From contig NC_087068.1 in the NCBI RefSeq assembly GCF_963678635.1, forward strand, positions 3,908,001 through 3,972,000: a DNA stretch of 64,000 bases, given 5' to 3'. The notes below the pieces were generated by a model. The model worked only from the letters and a program-made list of their open reading frames with translations. It was not told the DNA's origin and did no database searches. This DNA comes from Symsagittifera roscoffensis (Eukaryota; Xenacoelomorpha; Acoela; Convolutidae). This document shows positions 22,186 to 33,478 of this stretch, piece after piece (position 1 is the stretch's first letter; each line of letters begins with the position of its first letter). A program made the translations under genes and the position numbers.

Positions 22186-23521
22186 GTTAGTTTTACTATA
22201 GTAACAAACTTTCATCAGCAGGAAAAAGTTTTTGTGTCATAACTCATAGAAATAATAGTCAACGCTTTAATTATCTCGACAATGAAAAAAAATCAGGCTT
22301 GCGGTTTTGAAACTATGTGGTGCTTCAAAAACTGCCATAAAAATTCCTTGAATCGAATGGCTGCAATGCAAACCGAAATACGTAGCTTTTGGTTTTACAA
22401 AATTGCAATTACTTTTCTTTAAAATTTATCAGTAGGTGGAGATAACAGAAATTCTTAGAATATCATTTGCGCGAACTAATTTTTTGAAAATCTTACATTC
22501 AGGAGAAAAAAGTTAGACAACAAGCATGAGGCAGCCAACAGGCGACACACACGTGCCAGTTACTGCTCGCACTAGAATTTATAGATTATAATCGATTATA
22601 TTGGACTTTACTTGTCAGTCTCTATAAATTTCAAAAATAATTGATTATAATCGATTAAAAATGGATTAAAAGTGTATTTTCTGTCAAATCAAAAAAATTT
22701 ATTTTAATATATTACGATCAATTTTAATGTATTATAATATAATTGTTTTTGTATTTCTCTGACAACTTTAAGCACAGTGCAATATATTCTACATTTAACA
22801 GTTCTTCTGGCTTGATAGATGTTACATCAGGAAAATGAGACTCTCATAGATTTTTCAGTATGTCATTTTTTGCAATAATTATTTACTCTCCCTAGTCCAA
22901 GTTCTGTTACTTGTCGTCCCTCCAGCATGTGGCAACCCTTCTTCCCGCTTACACATCCTCGCTTACACCTCCGGATCCCGCTCCTTCTCTCAGCTTATAC
23001 GCCTCCTCGTTTTTATCCCACATACCGCCTCCCCCGTGTTCGCTTCCTCCTTTCCTCTTTAGGGGAAGGAGAAGATACAAAATTTTTCTAAATAGTTTCA
23101 TGATGAATAAATAGATGAACCGGATTATATGTCGTCCTTGATTACGACCAAGCATTTTTAGAGATCCGGTTGTATAAACATTTATCATGCTCTACTTCAA
23201 CCTTGTAATTGGACCTAAATTTGTGCCTTCAAAAATCTTAACTGATTTGAAGAGTCTTTTTGGGCCGATTTTTAAGTGTTGCGAGCAGTACTTAAGTGCC
23301 GAGTAGTACTTACGTGTTGTGTACTCATCATACGCGGAATGACATTTGACACTACTGGCACAACAAACTTCGACTACAGCGAGAAACGAACACGTTAACT
23401 TTTGACAACTCCTTGTTCTCGCAATTTCCTCAATATCCTCAAATAAATTTGGCTACCTTTTTCCTACTTTACATTTCGAAGAAAAATTGAGGAACGAATT
23501 TTTTCCCGATAGATATGCAAA
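22186..23521 (+). repeat. LINE-B upstream region, copy 1
   Basis: About 1.3 kb that recurs at 32143-33478 in front of another ORF1. It contains the ATTATAATCGATTATA block (about 22580-22660), a C-rich stretch (about 22900-23060), and a short motif repeated twice, GAG(C/T)AGTACTTA(A)GTG (about 23282-23312). The last ~400 bp before the ATG at 23522 probably is the LINE 5' untranslated region; the part before may be other repeats carried along. The proline-rich frame at 22911-23114 is not convincing as a gene. Confidence 0.6.
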
Positions 23522-25285
23522 ATGAACGAAGGAGATAAGAGCCCTTTGTCTCGCAGTTTCTCAAGCAAAAATTGCTTCCAACCGTTGCCGAGTTGCTATG
23601 GGCACCAGACGAAGATGTTATTCGCCTTCTAGGTAGTCTTCAGAAAAACAGTTTGCAGTTTCTGTTGAGAGAATGTCTCTCACAGTTGACAATTCAAACT
23701 ACAAAAGATACCGAGTTTGCTCGGAGCTTGACTGCCCTCTCCTCAGGAATAAACAAATTGAAGACCACCTTAGTTCCGGTTGTCGAAAAGTCACTCGATA
23801 CAGGTGTGGCTGCAATAATCAAGACGGTTGCAAAACTTGTTCAAGCCAAACCGCCGACTTTTTCTCCAACAGTTAACGATTCACAGCACACATTGCCAAA
23901 ACGCATCGATGGCATTGATGAGTATACGGGAAACAACATCAATGGTCAATTGGAATCCGAAAAATGCGCTGCTGCTAATATTTGCAAACATCTTCAGTTG
24001 ACACCAACATTAACTGATATTTCCAGACTTGGAAAATTTGACAAAGATAAATTCAGACCGAGTACAATGCTTGTGAATTTTCATAACTCTTAAGATGTCA
24101 AAAAAACTTTCTCGAAACGATCGCAGCTGAAGACGTTAACAAAAAGTAGTATGAAGGCATCAGACCAAAAAATGGTAAAAGCTTGCTGACTCAAACGACG
24201 AGAGTTAGAAAACACCGGAGTAAATCCTTCGCGCCTAAAATTCGGTCACTGAAATTGCTGTTAGATGGCAAATCTGTGAAAGCACGAATTCTGGTTACGA
24301 CGCTAAAACAACAAAACTCCATTGCTAACGAGGAAAACGATGAAATGACGACGCAAGTAATTGACTATCAACATTGGATGTGATCATATTGAACACCCGC
24401 AGCCCTCTATCTCAGAATCGACGACAAAAGCTGTTATCCTCTGTCTACCGCAAATTCTTGTTATATAGTAAAAAGTGTGCGTCTAAAATTCTATCGCTTA
24501 AAGCACCAAATTGATGTTTCCTTGAAAAACGCTCAGTCTTGCTACAAAGGAAAACTTGCCAGTTCACGCAACTTGAGGCTTATTTTCCAGTTTTTTAAAT
24601 GCTTCAGAAGCTTGTCTCTCATACCATCTAAAACTTTCATTCCTTTTCTCAAAGCGACTTCACACGAAAGTCGATTTTGCCAGTAAAAACCGAGTTAGTG
24701 GATCAAGTGGTTACTGATTACAAAATGTCACCTGTAAAAATTACACAGATTCTTGCCAAGTTGGATATTACTAAATCACGTGGATCAGACGAGTTGCGAC
24801 CGGTGACTTTCAAGAAAGCTTCAAACACTCTTTGCGTTTCTACTGGAAAGTTTTACTACCAAACAAATCATACTTGCAATTACCCAGATGAATGGAAAAT
24901 TGGTTAAGTTACCCTGTTGATGAAAAAGCTTTGAACTTATGGACCGATCATTCTCCTTGATATCATATCCAAAGGTTATTAAAATGTATTGATGACGATC
25001 TTTACCAGCATGTCAGAACTCGGATTCCTTGGTGTCAGTTTGCTTTCCAGAAACGACGCTCTCTAATTTTCCAATTTTTATGCTTTCTTGACATTTATAA
25101 AGTAGTACAAAATCCAAAGATTCTTGTCAAAGCTGTCTATTGAAAATTTGCAAAGGCTTTTGACAAACTGGAGCGCAGTATACTGATTGACAAACTCAAA
25201 AAAAATTGTTTCGGTGGCCGCACACTCAAAATCCTCGGTTATCTTTTGAATAGAGAACAGTTTGTTCAAATCGTTTCGTTCATGT

Positions 25286-26164
25286 TTGATTGGCTGAAGC
25301 AGTGTCTGAGAGTACCATTCGGTGCTGTTATTCTTCGCACTCTTCAGCTGACGAAATAATTTATTTCCTTTCGAGTCTGCAGTTCGGAAGAATTACACCC
25401 TACGTTTGCCCGGATAAAGATACTCCACTTGACTCTGTAAATGTTTTTAGTTTAAATACGCTTAAACATCAGAATCCTAACTCGTCAAACGACTCGAGTA
25501 CAAATATCTGGAAAGACAAAATTAAATTCAATAAGAGAGGTAAACGCAAACTTTATCTGAGGAAAATTTCAACAAACACACCAGACTACGAATACCATAG
25601 TGAGCCATTACGACAACAAAGACGCTTTGTCGAAGGAGGAGTTTTCGAGGGAAAGGATTCAGAAACAGCCAAAACAGCCGAGGAGACAAAAATTTCAATA
25701 AAAACATCAGACTATGAATACCATAGTGAGCTATTAAGACAACACAGACGATTTGTCGAAAATTGAGATTTCGAGGAAAAGGATTCAGAAAAAACAAAAA
25801 TTGCTCAACAATATATATAAACCAGATCCAATTGCTCAAAAATATTTAAAAACAATTTTTGTTTCGCACTGAATTTATTAGTTACCGCTTGTATAATTTT
25901 TTCCAGTCTTAATTAAACGAGGATTTTTAATCCAGTTTTCAGAGGTCATTTCAGTTCAGTTTTCAAAAAATACAATCGAGCCGTCCTTTATCTCGTCTCA
26001 AGTGCTGATGAGTGCGATGATAATTTCTGAACCAACTGAACCATCTCATACCAATTACTGATGAGTGCGATGATAATTTCTAAACCAACCGAACCATCTC
26101 ATCTCAAATACTGATGAGTGCGATGATAATTTCTGAATTAACGTAACCATCTCATCTCAAATAC
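25286..26164 (+). other. chimeric tail fused to LINE-B RT, with an open frame (unit 1)
   Basis: Joined to the RT at a precise point also used in units 2 and 4 (27657, 35271). An open frame runs to 25766 with no ATG near its start. It encodes a basic/polar sequence with two tandem repeats of about 118 bp (25559-25676 and 25677-25795), each with the peptide word DYEYHSE(P/L)LRQ and then RRFVE. After the stop come AT-rich sequence and three 53-bp repeats. I do not recognise the protein. In unit 2 the frame is broken after QQYALSKEEF. The minus-strand open frame 25528-25839 is its antisense. Confidence 0.45.
26005..26163. repeat. 53-bp tandem repeat x 3 (unit 1)
   Basis: Three units start at 26005, 26058 and 26111 with CTGATGAGTGCGATGATAAT, followed by TTTCT and a (A)CCAACTGAACCATCTCATC stretch. 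The same triplet ends units 2 (from 28376) and 4 (from 35985). It marks the junction between LINE-B units. Confidence 0.9.
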
Positions 26165-28534
26165 CTCAAGACGGTTGTAAAACTTGTTCAAGCCAAACCG
26201 CCGAATCTTTGTCCAACAATTAACGGTTCACAGCACACATTGCAAAAACGCATCGATGGCATTGATGAGTATACGGGAAACAACATCAATGGTCAATTGG
26301 AATCCAAAAAATGCGCTGCTGCTAACATATGCAAACATCTTGAGTTGACACCAACATTAACTGATATTTCCAGAATTGGAAACTTTGTCAAAGATAAATT
26401 CAGACCGAGTACAACGCTTGTGAATTTCCATAATTCTTGGGATGTCAAAAAAACTTTCTCGAAACGATTGCAGCTGAAGACGTTAACAAAAAAAGTGTAT
26501 CTACCTCATAGTATGAAGGCATCATACCAAAAAATGGTAAAAGCTTGCTGACTCAAACGACGAGAGTTGGAAAACACCGGAGTAAATCCTTCGCGCCTAA
26601 AATTCGGTCACTGAAATTGCTGTTAGATGGCAAATCTGTGAAAGCACGAATTCTGGTTGGGACGCTAAAACAACAAAACTCCATTGCTAACGAGGAAAAC
26701 GATAAAATGACGACGCAAGTAATTGACTATCAACATTGGATGTGATCATATTGAACACCCGCAGCCCTCTATCTCAGAATCGACGACAAACTTTTTCAAA
26801 AGCTTTTATCCTTTGTCTACCGCAAATTCTTGTTATATTGTAAAAAGTGTGCGTCTAAAAATCCATCGCTTAAAGCACCAAATTGATGTTTCCTTGAAAA
26901 ACGCTCAGTCTTGCTACAAAGGAAATCTTGCCAGTTCACGCAACTTAAGGCTTATTTTCTAGTTTTTTAAATGCTTCAGAAGCTTGTCTCTCATACCATC
27001 TAAAACTTTTATTCCTTTTCTCAAAGCGACTTCACACGAAAGTCGATTTTGCCAGTAAAAACCGAGTTAGTGGATCAAGTGGTTACTGATTACAAAATGT
27101 CACCTGTAAAAATTACACAGATTCTTGCCAAGTTGGATATTACTAAATCACGTGGATCAGACGAGTTGCCACCGGTGACTTTCAAGAAAGCTTCAAACAC
27201 TCTTTGCGTTTCTACTGGAAAATTTTACTACCAAACAAATCATACTTGCATTTACCCAGATGAATGGAAAATTGGTTAAGTTACCCTGTTGATGAAAAAG
27301 CTTTGAACTTATCGACCGATCATTCTCCTTGATATCGTATCCAAAGGTTATTAAAATGTATTGATGACGATCTGTACCAGCATGTCAGAACTCAGATTCC
27401 TTGGTGTCAGTTTGCTTTCCAGAAACGACGCTCTCTTATTTTCCATTTTCTATGCTTTCTTGACATTTATAAAGTAGTACAAAATCCAAAAATTCTTGTC
27501 AAAGCTGTCTATTGAAAATTTGCAAAGGCTTTTGACAAACTGGAGCGCAGTATACTGATTGACAAACTCAAAAAAAATTGTTTCGGTGGCCGCACACTCA
27601 AAATCCTCAGTTATCTTTTGAATAGAGAACAGTTTGTTCAAATCGTTTCGATCATGTTTGATTGGCTGAAGCAGTGTCTGAGAGTACCATTCGGTGCTGT
27701 TATTCTTCGCACTCTTCAGCTGACGAAATAATTTATTTCCTTTCGAGTCTGCAGTTCGGAAGAATTACACCCTACGTTTGCCCGGATAAAGATACTCCAC
27801 TTGACTCTGTAAATGTTTTTAGTTTAAATACGCTTAAACATCAGAATCCTAACTCGTCAAACGACTCGAGTACAAATATCTGGAAAGACAAAATTAAATT
27901 CAATAAGAGAGGTAAACGCAAACTTTATCTGAGGAAAATTTCAACAAACACACCAGACTACGAATACCATAGTGAGCCATTACGACAACAATACGCTTTG
28001 TCGAAGGAGGAGTTTTCGAGGGAAAGGATTCAGAAACAGCCAAAACAGCCGAGGAGACAAAAATTTCAATAAAAACATCAGACTATGAATACCATAGTGA
28101 GCTATTAAGACAACACAGACGATTTGTCGAAAGTTGAGATTTCGAGGAAAAGGATTCAGAAAAAACAAAAATTGCTCAACAATATATATAAACCAGATCC
28201 AATTGCTCAAAAATATTTAAAAACAATTTTTTTTTCGTACTGAATTTATTAGTTACCGCTTGTATAATTTTTTCCAGTCTTAATTAAACGAGGATTTTTA
28301 ATCCAGTTTTCAGAGGTCATTTCAGTTCAGTTTTCAAAAAATACAATCGAGCCGTCCTTTATCTCGTCTCAAGTGCTGATGAGTGCGATGATAATTTCTG
28401 AACCAACTGAACCATCTCATACCAATTACTGATGAGTGCGATGATAATTTCTAAACCAACTGAACCATCTCATCTCAAATACTGATGAGTGCGATGATAA
28501 TTTCTGAATTAACGTAACCATCTCATCTCAAATA
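26165..28534 (+). pseudogene. LINE-B unit 2 (tandem copy, about 2371 bp)
   Basis: Starts inside ORF1 at CTCAAGACGG, so the N-terminal half of ORF1 is missing. RRM-like ORF1 end (26240-26551, complete with WDVKKTFSKR and KKVYLPHS), RT N-terminal region (26880-26962), RT blocks (27049-27650), then the same chimeric tail (27657-28534). Nearly identical to unit 1 at a spacing of about 2372 bp. The chimeric open frame here is 27662-28072, with a frameshift relative to unit 1. Confidence 0.75.
28376..28534. repeat. 53-bp tandem repeat x 3 (unit 2)
   Basis: Units start at 28376, 28429 and 28482, matching those of unit 1 almost base for base, and end at the start of the next LINE-B unit. Confidence 0.9.
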
Positions 28535-31500
28535 CCTCAAGACGGTTGCAAAACTTGTTCAAGCCAAACCGCCGAATCTTTGTCCAACAATTAACGATTC
28601 ACAGCACACATTGCCAAAACGCATCGATGGCATTGATGAGTATACGGGAAACAACATCAATGGTCAATTGGAATCCAAAAAATGCGCTGCTGCTAACATT
28701 TGCAAACATCTTGAGTTGACACCAACATTAACTGATATTTCCAGACTTGGAAATTTTGACAAGGATAAATTCAGACCGAGTACAATGCTTGTGAAATTCC
28801 ATAACTCTTGGGATGTCAGAAAAATTTTCTCGAAACGATCGCAGCTGAAGACGTTAACAAAAAAAGTGTATCTACCTCATAGTATGAAGGCATCATACCA
28901 AAAAATGGTAAAAGCTTGCTGACTCAAACGACGAGAGTTGGAAAACACCGGAGTAAATCCTTCGCGCCTAAAATTCGGTCACTGAAATTGCTGTTAGATG
29001 GCAAATCTGTGAAAGCACGAATTCTGGTTACGACGCTAAAACAACAAAACTCCATTGCTAACGAGGAAAACGATGAAATGACGACGCAAGTAATTGACTA
29101 TCAACATTGGATGTGATCATATTGAACACCCGCAGCCCTCTATCTCAGAATCGACGACAAACTTTTTCAAAAGCTGTTATCCTTTGTCTACCGCAAATTC
29201 TTGTTATATAGTAAAAAGTGTGCGTCTAAAATTCTATCGCTTAAAGCACCAAATTGATGTTTCCTTGAAAAACGCTCAGTCTTGCTACAAAGGAAAACTT
29301 GCCAGTTCACGCAACTTGAGGCTTATTTTCTAGTTTTTTAAATGCTTCAGAAGCTTGTCTCTCATACCATCTAAAACTTTCATTCCTTTTCTCAAAGCGA
29401 CTTCACACGAAAGTCGATTTTGCCAGTAAAAACCGAGTTAGTGGATCAAGTGGTTACTGATTACAAAATGTCACCTGTAAAAATTACACAGATTCTTGAC
29501 AAGTTGGATATTACTAAATCACGTGGATCAGACGAGTTGCGACCGGTGACTTTCAAGAAAGCTTCAAACACTCTTTGCGTTTCTACTGGAAAGTTTTACT
29601 ACCAAACAAATCATACTTGCAATTACCCAGATGAATGGAAAATTGGTTAAGTTACCCTGTTGATGAAAAAGCTTTGAACTTATGGACCGATCATTCTCCT
29701 TGATATCATATCCAAAGGTTATTAAAATGTATTGATGACGATCTTTACCAGCATGTCAGAACTCGGATTCCTCGGTGTCAGTGCTGTCCAGAAACGACGC
29801 TCTCTTATTTTCCATTTTTTTTGCTTTCTTGAGATTTATAAAGTAGTACAAAATCCAAAAATTTTTGTCAAAGCTGTCTTTTGAAAATTTGCAAAAGCTT
29901 TTGACAAAGTGGAACGCAGTATACTGATTGACAAACTCAAAAAAAATTGTTTCGGTGGCGGCACACTCAAAATCCTCAGTTATCTTATGAATAGAGAACA
30001 GTTTGTTCAAATCGTTTTGTTCATGTCGACATTTATCTCATTTACAAGTGGTGTTCCGCAAGGTTCAATACTTGGTCCGCTCTTCTTCCTGATTCATGTA
30101 CTGGACATACCTCATGGTTTGAAATCCGTTCCGTATATGTTCGGTGATGACAGAATTTACTGAATTTTAGACAAGATCAATCTTCATCATCCTTTCTTCA
30201 ATCAGATCTTGTAGTTCTCGAAAAATTGTTTATTGACAACAAAATTTTCTTAAGTATCGATAAATGTCACTATATATCATTTCACAGAAGTGCAGAAAAC
30301 CATGAGTTCAAACTAGCCGACACAGAATCATTTATGGTCACATCAGAAAAAGATCTTGGTAATTTGATATTTGGAAACCTGAAAAAGTTGAATTATTGTT
30401 TAGAAAAGCAAACAAGGTAATATCTAAGATAAAAAACAACTCAGCGAAAAGGCTGTGCTGGTAAGAAAAACTAAATATCTACAAGTCTATAGTTATGCCG
30501 ATTAAAACATATGGGAGCAACTAGTGGTATTCAAGCAGAACTGATCAAAGAATACTGGAGCAGATATAACGCAGAGCCACCGATTAGATTTTGAATTTTA
30601 CCTATATCTATGCACCTACAAATTTTTGACGTTTTAACACTCAGTAAAGTTTTAGATGGAAAACAGGATGTTTTTTCGAAAGCTTACTTTACACTACCAT
30701 CCATCCTTGTACCCAACCAGAATCTCGATTCGCAGTCTTTTTGATTTGCCGAATGGCCTTTTAAACGTTTTATGTGGGAATTTTTGGCTGAGAACTACTC
30801 GACTGTGCAACAATATTCACAGCCATGTTAAGGTTGGATGTCATTGGCTTGAAACGACACTTTTTACGCTTTTTTGGAAATTTTTTGATTGATTTTACGA
30901 CGTTGAGAGACTATGTACTTGGACGTATGCTTGTACTTGTCACGCCGGCCGGAAAACTCACTCTATTTGAGTATATTTCAAGGGATCACTCCCTGCGGGT
31001 AACCACGAAGTTGTAATAATGATAACAATAATAAATTGGGGGATGTGAAGGGATTTGTGAACGCAGGGGGAGATCGTGTGAAAAGTAAGAGGGAGGCTTA
31101 TGTGAGTAAGAGGGAGCGTAGGGTGAACTTGTGAAGGAATAGGAGAGGGTTAGGCTTAAATGTGCCTTTTATATAAGAAATGGTTAGGTTCAGATTTCAA
31201 AGAGGCCGTGAGTATAGGCGCGATCCGACTTCAATTGACCAGTATAGCATCTGTTAAACAAACGGTACAAATTGGATCTTTGCCCTACTTTTTGAAAATT
31301 ATCGGATGTAGTAAAGCTGGTTTTCGGATGTTTGACATATCGTATGTTTGCGCGGTACCCCCATTTTTGTAGTCGCTCAATAGATCACATCTTAACATTT
31401 GGAAATTTTACCACAGGTGAGAAAAACTCGCTTTCTCAGACTTGAATGCATTGGATAACTCGTTGGCCAATGAATTTATTTTCCAGGAAGATAACTGAGA

Positions 31501-31845
31501 TCGTTACTTAGATCCATTGAGCCCCCCAACGCCCCACGTGGAAATGCGTTAAGATAATTGTCCAATTGGGCCCATTACTTCATGGTTAGTTTGAAAAACG
31601 GATCAAAGGCAAACCAAAAAGGGATTTTGGGACCATATTCATCACTAGTTCTCATATAAATCAAGGAAACCATTTTGAAAAGCTTTCCTAAGTAGTACCT
31701 TAATTTAAGCAATCTTCAAATAAATATCAGTTATTTTAAAATACCACATTTTTTTCCATTTACCGACGCTTGCATCATTTTTAATCAAAACAAAGTCAAG
31801 CTGACTTTTGTTTCAAATTCTTGCAATCTGTAAATGTTGTCTGAC
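28535..31845 (+). pseudogene. LINE-B unit 3 with full 3' half
   Basis: The same ORF1 end and RT as unit 2, but the RT continues through [17 protein letters not shown] (30040-30090) and the catalytic box YMFGDDRIY (30133-30162), followed by a stop. The thumb and C-terminal parts are in broken frames: DKCHYISFHRSAENHEFKL (30250-30315), MPIKTYGSN-type words (about 30496), and a Cys/His-rich end WTYACTCHAGRK (about 30923-30955). An ATAATAATGATAAC simple repeat (31011-31035) resembles a LINE tail, but a further ~800 bp (to about 31845) is conserved in the copies at 38.6 and 40.9 kb. The catalytic box has Gly where most LINEs have Ala (F-A-D-D). Confidence 0.7.
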
Positions 31846-32142
31846 CGTTCCAACACTCTTTGCGTTTCTACTGGGAAATTTTTCTAACAAACAAATCATA
31901 CTTGCATTTACCCAGATGAATGGAAAATTGGTTAAATTACCCTGTTGAAGAAAAAGCTTTGAACTTATGGACCGATCATTCTCCTTGATATCATATCCAA
32001 AGGTTACTAAAAATGTTTTAATGGCGATCTTTACCAGCATGTCAGAAGTCGGATTCCTCGGTGTCAGTTTGCTTTCCAGAAACGACGCTGTCTTATTTTC
32101 CATTTTTCATGCTTTGGTTTTTCATTTTTCATGTTCTATGAA
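31846..32142 (+). pseudogene. LINE-B RT fragment at array junction
   Basis: Begins abruptly in mid RT (AACACTCTTTGCGTTTCTAC) and stops at about 32110, where the next upstream region starts. The same fusion, of the 3' flank ending TGTCTGACCGTTCC to this RT word, recurs at 39455. The fusion therefore predates the duplication of the larger block. Confidence 0.65.
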
Positions 32143-33478
32143 ATATGGTAGTTTTCCTAATGAAACAAATTTTCATCAGCAGGAAAAAGTTTTTGTGTCA
32201 TAACTCATAGAAATAAAAATCAACGCTTTAATTATTTCGACAATGAAAAAAATCAGGCTTGCGGTTTTGAAACTATGTGGTGCTTCAAAAAATAAAAATT
32301 CCTTGAATCGAATGGCTGCGATGGAAACTGAAATACATAGTTTTTGTCTTTACAAAATTGCAATTAATTCTCTTTAAAATGTATCAGTCGGTCGAGATAA
32401 CTGAAATTCTTAGAATATCATTTGCGCGAACTAATTTTTTGAAAATCCTATATTCAGGAGAAAATAGTTGTACAACAAGCATGAGGCAGCCAACGGGCGA
32501 CACACACATGCCAGTTACTGCTGGCACTAGAATTTATAGATTATAATTGATTATATTGGACTTTCCTTGTCAGTCTCTATAAATTTCAAAAATAGTTGAT
32601 TATAATCGATTAAAAATGGATTAAAAGTGTAATTTCTGTCAAATCAAAAAAAATCATTTTAATATATTACGATCAATTTTAATGAATTATAATATATTTT
32701 TTTTTGTATTTCTCTGACAACTTTAAGCACAGTGCAATATATTCTACATTTAACAGTTGCTTCTGGCTTGATAGATGTTACACCAGGAAATTGAGACTCT
32801 CATAGATTTTTCAGTATGTCATTTTTCGCTGATTTTTTGCAATAATTATTTACTCTCCCTAGTCCAAGTTCTGTTACTTGTCGTCCCTCCAGCATGTGGC
32901 AACCCCTCTTCCCGATTACACATCCTCGCTTACACCTCCAGATCCCGCTCCTACTCTCGCCGCCTCGTTTTTATCCCACATACCGCCTCCCCCGTGTTCG
33001 CCCCCTCCTTTCCTCTTTAGGGGAAGGAGAAGATACAAAAATTTTCTAGGTAGTTTCATGTTGAATAAATAGATGAACCGGATTATATGCCGCCCTTGAT
33101 TATGACCAAGCGATTTTAGAGATCCGGTTGTGTGAACACTTATCTTGCTCTACTTCAACCTTGTAATTGGACCTAAATTTGTGCCTTCAAAAATCTTAAC
33201 TGATTTGAAGAATCATTTTGGGCCGATTTTTAAGTGTTGCGAGTAGTACTTAAGTGCCGAGTAGTACTTAAGTGTTGTGTACTCATCATACGCGGAGTGG
33301 CATTTGACACTACTGGCACAACAAACTTCGACTACAGCGAGAAACGAACACGCAAACTTTTGACAACTCCTTATTGTCGCAATTTCCTCAGTATCCTCAA
33401 ATAAAGTTGACTACCTTTTTCCGACTGTACATTTCGAAGAAAAATTGAGAAACGAATTTTTCCCGATAGATATACAAA
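32143..33478 (+). repeat. LINE-B upstream region, copy 2
   Basis: Counterpart of 22186-23521, including the ATTATAAT/CGATTATA block (32535-32600), the C-rich stretch (32880-33030) and the AGTACTTAAGTG pair (33240-33270). It shows that the whole ~10-kb block from 22.2 kb was itself repeated from 32.1 kb. Confidence 0.75.

Larger units (their letters stand above)
23522..26164 (+). pseudogene. LINE-B unit 1: ORF1, partial reverse transcriptase, chimeric tail
   Basis: ORF1 starts MNEGDKSPLS at 23522, slips frame near 23572, then reads VAELLWAPDEDVIRLLGSL and on to RRM-like sequence (LTPTLTDISRLGKFDKDKFR), ending in a stop at 24094. A ~17-bp deletion follows (about 24147). There is no endonuclease domain: only ~230 bp separate ORF1 from the RT N-terminal region (CYKGKLASSRNLRLIF at about 24540). 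RT blocks LDITKSRGSDEL (24760) and, in other frames, DKLERSILIDKLKK (25165) follow. At 25285 the LINE sequence stops after the codons for V-S-F-M and unrelated sequence begins. Shared stops (for example WKIG-stop at 24907) recur in every unit, so the unit was dead before it multiplied. Confidence 0.7.

Noticed and set aside
26005-26163. Hammerhead ribozyme in the 53-bp repeats (CTGATGAG core, tandem arrangement as in retrozymes)
   Set aside because: The second conserved box (GAAA after a closed stem II) is missing, no stem II pairing follows CTGATGAG, and one unit has CTGATGAATG.
22911-33072. Proline/serine-rich small proteins at 22911-23114 and 32878-33072
   Set aside because: They come from a C-rich stretch in the LINE-B upstream region, differ by in/dels between copies, and run antisense to another open frame; no family features.
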